Of a DNA stretch of 49,566 nt, positions 17,260 to 25,772 are shown piece by piece (the first letter of the stretch is position 1; the number at the start of each line of letters is the position of its first letter). Under the pieces are notes generated by a model. The model was not told the DNA's origin. It did not search any database and saw only the letters and a program-made list of their open reading frames with translations. The stretch is from an uncultured Geobacter sp. Its GTDB lineage: Bacteria; Desulfobacterota; Desulfuromonadia; Geobacterales; Geobacteraceae. The position numbers and the translations under genes are program-made. The stretch spans positions 1-49,566 of the forward strand of contig CALABV010000128.1 of NCBI GenBank assembly GCA_937886325.1. The letters are read 5' to 3'.

Positions 17260-17742
17260 ATGTTTGAGGTGAAGAATGACGATTTCCATATAAGGAGCGA
17301 TCAGGACGAGATACGGGTGGACGGGCTCTGCCGGGAACTTCTGCGGGAGTTTCACCGCACCCTCCTGGAGCGGGGCGCCGTTCCGGAGGAAGCGGGATTC
17401 CTTGCCCATGGGGCGGACTACTTCCTCCTCGACTTCGTGGTCGCTTCGCAGCGGCGGAACCTGTTGGATGAAGAGCCCGGACTGGTGCGCCGCTTCGCCG
17501 CCACCTGGTACATCATCTCCACCATGGAACCGACAATCGGGGAAATCAGCGGCATTTTGCGGGGAATCAGGGAACTGTACCGCTTCCTCCGCGACAAAGG
17601 ACTTGTCTCCGCCGCATATTGCGAGAAAATTGAACGGGAGTGCGCGGACATCCCCTACTACGAAAGAAGGATCGAATCATTCTTGGAGATAACCGGCGAC
17701 GGCTACCCGGACTGGGAGCGGGAGTGCAGTCTGAAGGGCTGA
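17260..17742 (+). CDS. Conserved-looking protein of unknown function, next to DUF815 ATPase
   Basis: A 160-residue acidic, soluble, mostly helical protein. No domain is recognised. Features seen: an early DDFHIRSDQDE segment, a central FLAHGADYFLLDFVV hydrophobic patch, and PTIGEISGILRGIRELYRFLRDKG near the middle; it ends in an acidic/aromatic region. There is no signal peptide. The start at 17260 is favoured by AAGGCGGG upstream; a GTG/ATG pair at 17233/17236 is possible but lies in low-complexity repeats without a ribosome site. Codon use looks like a true gene. It sits 52 bases before the DUF815 ATPase gene and may be co-transcribed with it. Confidence 0.7.
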   Translation: MFEVKNDDFHIRSDQDEIRVDGLCRELLREFHRTLLERGAVPEEAGFLAHGADYFLLDFVVASQRRNLLDEEPGLVRRFAATWYIISTMEPTIGEISGILRGIRELYRFLRDKGLVSAAYCEKIERECADIPYYERRIESFLEITGDGYPDWERECSLKG

Positions 17743-17794
17743 ATAGTCGAAGACTGCACAATCGAATATCGTAAATAATACGGAACAGACACCC

Positions 17795-18691
17795 ATGAAC
17801 ACGGAACAAAACAGAGACTGGAATAAACTATTTGACCGGATGGAACACATTCTGGAACGGGTCGACAGGCTCCTCGCTTCACCCGGAACCGAAGAGTGTC
17901 TCGATACATCTCTTTTCGAAAACCACATAGCCTTTCGCTGGGAGAGGCGCAGGGAAGGAGGCAGGCTCGCGCCGGTGGCGCACCCCCACCTTTTCGATCT
18001 GGACGACCTGGTGGGAGTGGACGACGCCAAGGAGGAACTGACCCGCAACACGGCCCAGTTCGTTGCGGGATTTCCGGCGAACAACGTCCTTTTGTGGGGC
18101 GAACGGGGGACCGGAAAGTCATCCTGCATCAAGGGGCTGCTGCGCCCCTTCGCGTCCAGGGGACTGCGGATGGTTGAGGTGCAGAAGGGAGACCTGCTCC
18201 AGATCACGGACATCCTGCGGCTGCTGCGCGGACTCCCGTGGCGCTTCATCCTGTTCTGCGACGACCTGGCCTTCGATGAAGGCGAGGTTTCCTACCGTGA
18301 GCTGAAGGCCATCCTGGAGGGAGGGATCGAGGCGCGGCCGGAGAACGTACTCCTCTACGCCACCTCCAACCGCCGCCACTTGATGCCGGAACCCATGAAC
18401 GACAACCTTGGGGGTGAGATCCATCCCGAAGAAGCCATCTCGGAAAAGCTCTCCCTTGCCGACCGCTTCGGCCTGACCCTCAGCTTCTATCCCTTCTCAC
18501 AGGAAACCTACCTGTCCATTGTCGAGCACTACGCCGAGCGGATGGGTCTGGCAATCGGCATGGACGAACTCCGCACCGAAGCCCTGCGATGGGCGTTGTT
18601 CAAGGGGCAGCGCTCCGGCCGTTCCGCCCGTCAGTTCATGGACGACCTGGCCGGCCGTCTCGCCATGAGAGCAACGGGAGGCCTCCCGTAG
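17795..18691 (+). CDS. DUF815 family AAA+ ATPase
   Basis: A 298-residue P-loop ATPase. The family core is present: DLVGVDDAKEELTRNTAQFV, the Walker A WGERGTGKSS (about 101-110), Walker B FILFCDDLAFD, and ATSNRRHLMPE (sensor-1-like region). The C-terminal lid contains SGRSARQFMDDLAGR. Proteins of this family are common but have no established function; the fold suggests a small remodelling or loader-type AAA ATPase. Preceded by the unknown 160-residue protein. Confidence 0.9.
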   Translation: MNTEQNRDWNKLFDRMEHILERVDRLLASPGTEECLDTSLFENHIAFRWERRREGGRLAPVAHPHLFDLDDLVGVDDAKEELTRNTAQFVAGFPANNVLLWGERGTGKSSCIKGLLRPFASRGLRMVEVQKGDLLQITDILRLLRGLPWRFILFCDDLAFDEGEVSYRELKAILEGGIEARPENVLLYATSNRRHLMPEPMNDNLGGEIHPEEAISEKLSLADRFGLTLSFYPFSQETYLSIVEHYAERMGLAIGMDELRTEALRWALFKGQRSGRSARQFMDDLAGRLAMRATGGLP

Positions 18692-18739
18692 CGCGACGAT
18701 TGCCGACGGGCAACGGTCTTTCCCCGTGCCGCCTTCCCG

Positions 18740-19072
18740 TTACGCCCGTATCATGACGAGGAGCATCTTGAACCTTTCCCGCGCTTTGAGGGAATGGGGC
18801 TGATTGGCGGGCATGATGATAATCTCGCCGGCCCTGACGGGAGAAACAACGCCGGATATGGTAATCTCCGCCTCGCCGTCGACAACCTGCACGAAGGCGT
18901 CAAACGGGGCGGTATGCTCGCTGAGGCCCTGGCCTGCGTCGAACGAGAACAGTGTTATCGTTCCGATGCCCCGATCCACGAGGGTCTTGCTGACCACGGC
19001 CCCCTCCTGGTACGCGATGAGTTCCTTCAGTTCCAGTGCCCGGCCGAGTATGTCTCCTTGAACGTCTGCCAT
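18740..19072 (-). CDS. Small cupin-domain protein
   Basis: A 110-residue single-domain cupin. Motif 1 is seen as LSEHTAPFDAFVQVVDGEAEITI and motif 2 as VRAGEIIIMPANQPHSL, which gives the usual metal-binding His/Glu set. Such proteins bind metal and small ligands; the ligand is unknown. The ATG at 19070-19072 has AGGAG upstream, deciding against a longer frame that runs upstream to 19348 and would overlap the divergent ROK gene. Convergent with the DUF815 gene (48-base gap). Confidence 0.88.
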   Translation of the reverse strand: MADVQGDILGRALELKELIAYQEGAVVSKTLVDRGIGTITLFSFDAGQGLSEHTAPFDAFVQVVDGEAEITISGVVSPVRAGEIIIMPANQPHSLKARERFKMLLVMIRA

Positions 19073-19302
19073 GATATTTCTCCTTTCCTGTCGTTTTTGT
19101 GCAACTGTACCCCTTCCGGGGGGAGCAGTCACATGATCCAGGTCAAAGAAAACCGGTTTGCCCTCCTCCCGGCGGGGAATCCATCTGTTGGACAAAAGGG
19201 AAGAATCGGCTACTATTGTACCACGTAGCCGCCCGACGGCTCCTTCCGCGGCCGCGATACCCCCTCTGTCAACCGATTCCTTCCGAAACAGTGAGGTCGT
19301 CA

Positions 19303-20298
19303 ATGACACCGTCGCATGTGGTTCTCGGTATCGACATCGGTGGGACAACCACCTCCTTCGCTATCGTGGATAGAGACGGGAAATGCCTGGCACGGGAGAC
19401 CCTTCCCACCAGAGCGGAAGAACCTGCGTCACTCCTTGTTTCCCGAGTCCACGGCAGATTTGAGGAAGCCTTTTTTCCCTTTTCCGAGTCGTGCATTCTC
19501 AAAGGCATCGGCGTGGGCGCCCCCAACGCGAACTACTATACGGGCTTCGTGCAGAATCCGCCCAATCTGAACTGGGGGGCATCGGTGAACCTCGCCGCGC
19601 TGTTCCGCGACAGATTCTCGGTCCCCGTGTCCATCACCAATGACGCCAACGCCGCAGCCATCGGCGAGATGGAATTCGGCGCCGCGCGGGGGATGCGGCA
19701 CTTCCTCGTCATCACTCTCGGTACCGGCGTCGGGAGCGGGGTAGTGGTCAATGGAGAACTCCTGTACGGGGCGGACGGCTTTGCAGGAGAAATCGGCCAC
19801 ACGGTCGTGGATCCCCGGGGACGCCGATGCGCCTGCGGCAAGCGGGGATGCCTTGAAACATACGCCTCGGCGGGCGGTCTCTGCCGAACGGTCATGACCC
19901 TCCTGGCGGATCGGCTTGAGGAAAGCGAACTGCGTCACTACAGTTTCCGCGACCTGACGGCGCGGGAGGTCTTCGAAGCCGCACAGCGGGGCGATGCCAT
20001 TGCCGTGGACGCCTTCCGGGAGACGGGGCGCATCCTCGGCATGAAACTGGCGGACGCGGTTGCAATCACCAGCCCGGAGGCCATCATCCTGTTCGGCGGC
20101 CTTGCCGCCGCCGGAGAACTGCTCTTCGAACCGACACGCATTTCCCTGGATGAACACCTGCTGGACATCTACCGGGGTAAGGTGCGGCTTCTCCCGTCCG
20201 GGCTCCCGGACGGCGCCGCGGCCGTGCTCGGCGCGGCGGCCCTCATCTGGCGTGAACTGGAGGCGGACGGTCGGCGCCGCGACTTTTTCACCCCGTGA
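19303..20298 (+). CDS. ROK-family sugar kinase (glucokinase-like)
   Basis: A 331-residue cytoplasmic sugar kinase. The N-terminal phosphate-binding motif is LGIDIGGTTTSFAIVD, and the catalytic Asp is in ITNDANAAAIGE (about Asp114). The ROK signature with a zinc site runs through FAGEIGHTVVD and CACGKRGCLE (Cys about 176, 178 and 183, plus His about 166). Presence of all zinc ligands and no N-terminal HTH favour a kinase over a NagC-type repressor. Glucose is the likely substrate but not proven. GAGGT precedes the ATG. A phosphofructokinase gene follows 24 bases later, forming a short glycolytic operon. Confidence 0.9.
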   Translation: MTPSHVVLGIDIGGTTTSFAIVDRDGKCLARETLPTRAEEPASLLVSRVHGRFEEAFFPFSESCILKGIGVGAPNANYYTGFVQNPPNLNWGASVNLAALFRDRFSVPVSITNDANAAAIGEMEFGAARGMRHFLVITLGTGVGSGVVVNGELLYGADGFAGEIGHTVVDPRGRRCACGKRGCLETYASAGGLCRTVMTLLADRLEESELRHYSFRDLTAREVFEAAQRGDAIAVDAFRETGRILGMKLADAVAITSPEAIILFGGLAAAGELLFEPTRISLDEHLLDIYRGKVRLLPSGLPDGAAAVLGAAALIWRELEADGRRRDFFTP

Positions 20299-20322
20299 AA
20301 ACGGGAAAAACAGGAGACTTCC

Positions 20323-21612
20323 ATGGAAAACACGGATCTTGATTTCTCCGTCGACCGGCTTGATGAATGCCGCATCCCCTCTCCCATGTCCATGGTCCGC
20401 TTCGTCGATGACGGGGACCATGTCCTGTACCACTCCCGGCTCTACGAGATCCAGACCTATCTTGAACGGGGGACCCCGCCGCCCGCATTCGAAGCGGCCG
20501 GGCCGCGGGAGCGGATCCTCTTCGACCCCAAGCGCCTCTCCTGCGGCATCGTCACCTGCGGCGGCATCTGCCCCGGATTGAACGACGTGATACGGGCCGT
20601 TGTCCTCAGCCTGTTCCACCACTACGGGGTGCGCACGGTGTTCGGTTTCCGCTACGGATACGAAGGGTTGACAAAAGAGAACCGCAACCGACCCATGATC
20701 CTCACCCCCGAAACCGTGGAAGGGATCCATCTCCAGGGAGGGACCATCCTCGGAACGTCACGGGGCCCGCAGGACGCGGGAGAGATGGTGGACACCCTGG
20801 AGCACCTGGATGTGGGCATCCTGTTCGCCGTCGGCGGGGACGGAACACTGAAAGGGGCGCAGGCCCTGGCTGAAGAGATAAAACGGCGAGGACTGAGGAT
20901 CGCGGTTATCGGCATCCCCAAGACCATCGACAACGACATCCTGTTCGTGGAGGAGTCCTTCGGTTTCGAAACCGCCATCTCCGAGGCGAGAAAGGTGATC
21001 TCGGCCGCGAACTGCGAGGCCATGGGCGCGCGCAACGGCATCGGCCTGGTGAAGCTGATGGGGCGCCAGTCGGGCTTCATCGCCACCTATGCGACCCTTG
21101 CCAACAGCGATGTCAACTTCTGCCTGATCCCCGAGGTTCCCTTCACCCTGGAGGGTTTTCTCCCGGCCCTGCGAACCAGGCTCGCGGAACGGGGACACGC
21201 CGTCATCGTTGTCGGAGAGGGCGCCGGCCAGAGCCTGATGGAAAAGACCCTCGAACGGGATGCATCGGGAAACGAGCGCCTGGGAGACATCGGGGTCTTT
21301 CTCCGGGATCATATCCGGGATCACTTCCGAAACGCCGGAACGGAAATCAACCTGAAGTACATCGACCCCAGCTACACCATCCGCAGCACCCCGCCCAATG
21401 CCCGCGATTCAGCTTTCTGCCTTCTGCTGGGACACCATGCCGTTCATGCGGGGATGGCCGGACGGACCAATATGGTGGTGGGAGTCTGGAAGGGAGAGGC
21501 AACCCACCTCCCCATCGCCCATGCCGTATCGGGCAGGAAACAGATTGACCCGCAGGGTAAGCTCTGGAGCAGCGTCCTGTCCTGCACGGGACAGCCGAGG
21601 GAGATGCACTGA
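20323..21612 (+). CDS. 6-phosphofructokinase (plant/spirochaete-type, likely ATP-dependent)
   Basis: A 429-residue PFK of the long subgroup. It has an N-terminal extension of about 65 residues and then GIVTCGGICPGLNDVIR, GTSRGPQ, FAVGGDGTLKGAQ (about 169-180) and IPKTIDNDI (about 199-206). Glycine in GGDGT is the ATP-type residue, whereas Lys in PKTIDND is common in PPi-type enzymes; the combination occurs in ATP-using plant and TP0108-like enzymes, so ATP use is the better guess. A canonical AGGAGA lies before the ATG. It is co-transcribed with the ROK kinase and followed by an intrinsic terminator. Confidence 0.92.
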   Translation: MENTDLDFSVDRLDECRIPSPMSMVRFVDDGDHVLYHSRLYEIQTYLERGTPPPAFEAAGPRERILFDPKRLSCGIVTCGGICPGLNDVIRAVVLSLFHHYGVRTVFGFRYGYEGLTKENRNRPMILTPETVEGIHLQGGTILGTSRGPQDAGEMVDTLEHLDVGILFAVGGDGTLKGAQALAEEIKRRGLRIAVIGIPKTIDNDILFVEESFGFETAISEARKVISAANCEAMGARNGIGLVKLMGRQSGFIATYATLANSDVNFCLIPEVPFTLEGFLPALRTRLAERGHAVIVVGEGAGQSLMEKTLERDASGNERLGDIGVFLRDHIRDHFRNAGTEINLKYIDPSYTIRSTPPNARDSAFCLLLGHHAVHAGMAGRTNMVVGVWKGEATHLPIAHAVSGRKQIDPQGKLWSSVLSCTGQPREMH

Positions 21613-21656
21613 ACGGATCCGATGCCGGCCCGCGTGCACAATCATTGAATAGTAGG

Positions 21657-21690
21657 AAAAAAAGGTGTACTATCGCCTTTCATTTTTTTG
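21657..21690 (+). terminator. Intrinsic terminator after the phosphofructokinase gene
   Basis: AAAGGTG (21661-21667) pairs with CGCCTTT (21674-21680), with one G-U pair, around a six-base loop. It is followed by CATTTTTTTG. It lies about 45 bases past the PFK stop and ends the kinase operon. Confidence 0.65.
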
Positions 21691-21779
21691 CAAACAGGAT
21701 GCAGGACGGAGATGCGTACCGTTCGCACCGTGCAAGACGCGGTGACGCATACGTCAATTTTTGACTGGAGTCTGATCAG

Positions 21780-21983
21780 ATGAATAGTGAGCAGAGATTA
21801 CGGATTATTGAAGAAAAACTCAGCGCCGCCGGAATGACGATAAACGTCTGGGCGAAGAATGCCGAACTGGATCACCGCATTGTTGAGGACCTGATTAACG
21901 GAAAGCTGCGGGGCACCCATGGAATTGCCCTGACCGCTCGAAAGAAAATGGAGGAGTTCTTCGGATCAATCTTTGAACCGTGA
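21780..21983 (+). CDS. Small HTH-like protein (67 aa)
   Basis: A 67-residue basic/helical protein. The segment MTINVWAKNAELDHRIVEDLINGKLRGTHG looks like a helix-turn-helix of the kind found in short phage-type regulators (W-A-K...L...V..L..GK.RG.G). GGAG lies 11 bases before the ATG. It stands alone between PFK and RecQ and has its own upstream gap of about 90 bases, so autonomous expression is likely. DNA binding is inferred, not shown. Confidence 0.65.
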   Translation: MNSEQRLRIIEEKLSAAGMTINVWAKNAELDHRIVEDLINGKLRGTHGIALTARKKMEEFFGSIFEP

Positions 21984-22193
21984 CGTTATTCGATCCCCTC
22001 CGCGGCAACAGGGCGGAGATACAGACACCACGATACGCGCTTTTCACCTTCCGCATTTTTCCCGTTTTACCCGATACCGACATGCGACCACGCATCCAGG
22101 CTCCCCTGTCCGGGCCCGGAGACGGCGCACCCGGCATGTCGATCCGGCGCATGACGTGATATCGACTCCTCTCCGGGACTGCATCTACGTGAC

Positions 22194-24026
22194 ATGACCA
22201 TCCATCAAACACTGAAAACCGTCTTCGGCTACGGCGCCTTCCGACCCTATCAGGAAGAGATCGTTGAGGGGCTGATCCGCGGCGAGGACGCCTTCGTGCT
22301 GATGCCGACCGGAGGGGGAAAATCCCTCTGCTACCAGATACCGGCGCTCCACCGGGAAGGAACCGCGCTGGTGGTCTCCCCACTCATCTCCCTCATGAAG
22401 GACCAGGTCGACGCCCTGACCGCAAACGGCGTTGCAGCGGCCTTTTACAACTCGACCCTCGGTGAAACCGAGTCTCGACACGTACTGGCGCAGTTCCATG
22501 CCGGGCGTCTCAAGCTCCTCTATGTGGCGCCGGAGAGGTTGATGTCCGACTCCTTCATCGAGCGGCTACGCGGCCTTTCCGTCTCCCTCTTTGCCGTGGA
22601 CGAGGCCCACTGCATCTCCCAGTGGGGGCACGACTTCAGACCCGAATATGTGCAACTGGGCCGCCTGCGCGCCCTCTTCCCCGGCGTTCCCCTGATCGCC
22701 CTGACCGCCACCGCGGACTCCCAGACCCGCGCCGACATCGTCCGCCAGCTCGGACTGGAACGCGCCCCCTGTTTTGTCGCCGGTTTCGACCGACCCAACA
22801 TCCGCTACACGGTGACGGAGAAGGTCAAGCCGTTCGCCCAGCTGAGCGCGTTTCTGCGGGAGCGCGGCGAAGGCGAACCGGGCATCGTGTACGCCCTGTC
22901 CCGCAAGCGGGTCGAGTCAGTGGCCGGCCGCCTCGTGGAAGCCGGTTTTCGCGCCGCTCCCTACCACGCGGGACTCCCGGATCGCGAGCGCCGGAGCGTG
23001 CAGGAGGCATTCCAGCGCGACGACCTGCAGATCGTGGTTGCCACGGTCGCTTTCGGCATGGGAATCGACAAACCCAACGTCCGGTTCGTAGTCCACTACG
23101 ATCTCCCGCGCAACGTTGAGAGCTACTACCAGGAAACCGGCAGGGCCGGCCGCGACGGCCTTCCCGCGGAGGCGCTCCTCCTGTTCGGTTACGGCGATGT
23201 CATGGTAGCCAAAGCGCTTATCGAAAGCGGAGGAAACCAGGAACAGAACAGGATCGAACTGCACAAACTCAATGCCATGGTCGGCATGGCCGAAGCACTG
23301 AACTGCAGGCGCAGGGTGCTTCTCGGCTACTTCGGCGAGAGACTTGCCGACGACTGCGGCAATTGCGACATCTGCCTCGATCCTCCGCAGCGCTTCGACG
23401 CCACGGAAGAGGCGCGCAAGGCCCTGTCCTGCGTGTACCGGGTCGGGCAGCGTTTCGGGGTGGGACATGTGATCGACGTGCTGCGCGGTTCCACGGGCGA
23501 GCGCATCCGGCAGTTGGGCCATGACCGCCTGTCAACGTACGGCATCGGCAGAGACCTCCCGGCCGAATCCTGGGGGAGCCTGCTGCGCCAACTGGTTCAC
23601 CTGGGGTACCTGGAACAGGACCTTGCCAACTATTCGGTACTGAAGCTGACCGAGGCCGCCCGGCCGTTGCTGCGCGGCGAACAGCGCCTTATCCTGGCCC
23701 GGCCGCTGATGAAAACGGCTCCGCCGAAGAAAGGCTCAGTAAAGAAGAAGGCGCCGACACACGATAACGACCTCTTTCAGACGCTGCGCGCACTGCGCAA
23801 ACGCATCGCCGACCGGGAGGGGGTGCCGCCGTTCGTGGTATTCGGCGACGCCACCCTGACCGAGATGGCCGCCCGCCGTCCCGCCACGGCCGAGGAACTG
23901 CTGCTGGTGAGCGGTGTCGGCAAGCACAAGCTGGGCAAATACGGCCATGAATTCCTCCGGGAGATTACCGGGTTCATAAGCGGAACGGTGGAAAGCCGAG
24001 AAAATCTTTCTCACCTTGACATTTGA
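22194..24026 (+). CDS. recQ: ATP-dependent DNA helicase RecQ
   Basis: A 610-residue superfamily-2 helicase that unwinds 3'-tailed DNA in recombination and fork repair. Motifs: Q-motif region FRPYQEEIV, I MPTGGGKSLCYQIPA, II VDEAHCISQWGHDFR, III ALTATAD, and V/VI AFGMGIDKPNV and QETGRAGRDG. The zinc cysteines follow (CRRRVLLGYFGE and CGNCDIC), then the winged-helix RQC region, a basic linker KKGSVKKKAP and a C-terminal HRDC domain (about 525-600). Full family length. The ribosome site before the ATG is weak. Confidence 0.95.
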   Translation: MTIHQTLKTVFGYGAFRPYQEEIVEGLIRGEDAFVLMPTGGGKSLCYQIPALHREGTALVVSPLISLMKDQVDALTANGVAAAFYNSTLGETESRHVLAQFHAGRLKLLYVAPERLMSDSFIERLRGLSVSLFAVDEAHCISQWGHDFRPEYVQLGRLRALFPGVPLIALTATADSQTRADIVRQLGLERAPCFVAGFDRPNIRYTVTEKVKPFAQLSAFLRERGEGEPGIVYALSRKRVESVAGRLVEAGFRAAPYHAGLPDRERRSVQEAFQRDDLQIVVATVAFGMGIDKPNVRFVVHYDLPRNVESYYQETGRAGRDGLPAEALLLFGYGDVMVAKALIESGGNQEQNRIELHKLNAMVGMAEALNCRRRVLLGYFGERLADDCGNCDICLDPPQRFDATEEARKALSCVYRVGQRFGVGHVIDVLRGSTGERIRQLGHDRLSTYGIGRDLPAESWGSLLRQLVHLGYLEQDLANYSVLKLTEAARPLLRGEQRLILARPLMKTAPPKKGSVKKKAPTHDNDLFQTLRALRKRIADREGVPPFVVFGDATLTEMAARRPATAEELLLVSGVGKHKLGKYGHEFLREITGFISGTVESRENLSHLDI

Positions 24027-24095
24027 TCCGCGCTCTTTTGAATGGGGCCGCGAAAAAGGACGGATTCTCTCTTCCAGTGAGACACGGTCGGTTTA

Positions 24096-24139
24096 CCCCT
24101 CATCCGGCCTTCGGCCACCTTCTCCCTCAGGCAGAAGGG
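24096..24139. repeat. Palindromic intergenic repeat (CCCTCATCCGGCCTTCGGCC type)
   Basis: The stretch CCCCTCATCCGGCCTTCGG followed by CCACCTTCTCCCTCAGGCAGAAGGG contains the small hairpin GGCCTTCGGCC and a second arm pair CTTCT/AGAAG. Repeats of this type are familiar from many bacterial genomes. It occupies the 157-base gap before selA. Confidence 0.65.
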
Positions 24140-24183
24140 TGGACGGAAATTTTGCACTCATCCTGTAGTGAAAGGCAATACTC

Positions 24184-25575
24184 GTGCTCAGAAATATTCC
24201 GAAAGTCGACAAGGTGATGGAGTGGCAGGGAATCAGGGATCTTCTTGAGGGATACCCCAGGCCGGTGGTGGTGGAAGCGGTGCGCCATGGGCTGGAAAAG
24301 CTGCGCGGTGAGGCGCTTCAGGGAAGCGCGACCGCTGAGGATTTCGGGGAGAAGGCGGTGACGGAGCGGGTGCGATCGGCCCTGGAAAGGGCGAATGTCC
24401 CGGGTCTGCGACGGGTGATCAACGGCACGGGTGTCATCCTGCACACCAACCTGGGACGGGCGCCGCTGTCCGAGTCGCTTCGGGAAGCCATTCTCGAAGC
24501 CGCCTTCAGCTACAGCACCCTGGAATTCGACCTGGAAAAGGGCGCGCGCGGCCACCGCGCCGTGCACGTGGAGGAACTTGTGCGCCGCGTGACCGGCGCC
24601 GAGGCCGCCATCGTGGTAAACAACAATGCGGCAGCGGTTCTGCTTGCACTCTCCTTCCTTGCCAAGGGGAGAGAAGTAATCGTCTCGCGGGGGGAACTGG
24701 TGGAGATCGGCGGTTCGTTCCGGATTCCCGAGGTCATGGAGCAGAGCGGGGCGATCCTGCGGGAAGTGGGCGCCACCAACAAGACCCATCTCCGGGACTA
24801 CCGTTCCGCAATCACACCGGACACGGCCCTTCTCCTCAAGGTCCACACCAGCAACTTCGCAATCGTCGGTTTCACGTCGGAGGTGAGCGTGGAGGAAATC
24901 GCCGGAATCGGACGCGAGGCATCCCTGCCGGTGATGGTGGATGCGGGGAGCGGTTGTTTCGTGGATCTTGCGGGCCGCGGCATCCCCGGCGAGCACACGG
25001 TGAAGGATTACCTGGATGCTGGAGCGGACCTGGTGACTTTCAGCGGGGACAAACTCCTTGGCGGGCCCCAGGCCGGGATCATCGTCGGAAAGAGGGCATT
25101 TGTAGATCCCATGAAAAAGCATCCGCTGCTGCGGGCGCTGCGCGTTGACAAGGTCACCCTGGCGGCACTGGAAGGGACTCTGCGTCTCTACTGCGACGAG
25201 CGCCTGGCCCTGTCACGGATCCCGACGCTGAGAATGCTCACGGTGAGCGCCGACGAGCTCTCATCACGCGCCTCCGTGCTGGTACGGCGGATGCGGCGGG
25301 CGCTCCCCGCCGGTGCGACGCTGAAGACGCTGGCCGGCGTCTCCCAGGTGGGCGGCGGAACCTTCCCTCTCCTGGAACTGCCCACGACCCTCATATCCAT
25401 CTCCATGCCGGGGATCCCCCCCCAGCAGTTGGAAGAACGGCTGCGAACAGCCACCGTACCCATCATCGGACGTATCGGCCGCGGCGAGTATCTCCTCGAC
25501 CCGCGCACTCTGTTCGACAGGGATATCCCGGAAATAATCGCCGCGCTCAGGGACATCGCGGGGTCGCGCAGCTAA
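24184..25575 (+). CDS. selA: L-seryl-tRNA(Sec) selenium transferase
   Basis: A 463-residue PLP enzyme that converts Ser-tRNA(Sec) to Sec-tRNA(Sec) using selenophosphate. Landmarks: RRVINGTGVILHTNLGRAPL, VVNNNAAAVLLAL, REVGATNKTHLRDY, VDAGSGCFVDL and the PLP-lysine motif FSGDKLLGGPQAGI (Lys about 290). Full length for the family. GTG start at 24184; the ribosome site is weak. It is convergent with selB, with a dispersed repeat between them. Neither selC (tRNA-Sec) nor selD is visible in the window. A selenoprotein gene at 31.9 kb is a probable client. Confidence 0.96.
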   Translation: MLRNIPKVDKVMEWQGIRDLLEGYPRPVVVEAVRHGLEKLRGEALQGSATAEDFGEKAVTERVRSALERANVPGLRRVINGTGVILHTNLGRAPLSESLREAILEAAFSYSTLEFDLEKGARGHRAVHVEELVRRVTGAEAAIVVNNNAAAVLLALSFLAKGREVIVSRGELVEIGGSFRIPEVMEQSGAILREVGATNKTHLRDYRSAITPDTALLLKVHTSNFAIVGFTSEVSVEEIAGIGREASLPVMVDAGSGCFVDLAGRGIPGEHTVKDYLDAGADLVTFSGDKLLGGPQAGIIVGKRAFVDPMKKHPLLRALRVDKVTLAALEGTLRLYCDERLALSRIPTLRMLTVSADELSSRASVLVRRMRRALPAGATLKTLAGVSQVGGGTFPLLELPTTLISISMPGIPPQQLEERLRTATVPIIGRIGRGEYLLDPRTLFDRDIPEIIAALRDIAGSRS

Positions 25576-25583
25576 GAAAAAGA

Positions 25584-25760
25584 CCTGAGTCCGTGATGTC
25601 TTAATGCCGAGACGAGCGGAATGCCGGGTTTTGAACGTCGCCGACGCTGTTTCACGCCGGTTGCGCCGGATGAACTTCGTCGGGCAGGTTCAACCCACGC
25701 CAGTGCAGGAAACCGAGGCGTTCCTCGAAGGCGGAGGCGTGAAGGCGGCACGGCTTCAGG
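25584..25760. repeat. Dispersed structured repeat, copy C (177 bp), between selA and selB
   Basis: The outer arms are CCTGAGTCCGTG (25584-25595) and CACGGCTTCAGG (25749-25760), inverted with two mismatches. The body shares GAGACGAGCGGAATGCCGGG, TTGAACGTCGCCGACGCTG and GAAACCGAGGCGTTCC with the other copies. GGGTT..TGAAC pairs with GTTCAACCC inside. It fills almost the whole selA-selB convergent gap and ends 12 bases from the selB stop, so it may act as a bidirectional transcription barrier. Confidence 0.92.
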
Positions 25761-25772
25761 AAAGACTCAACC

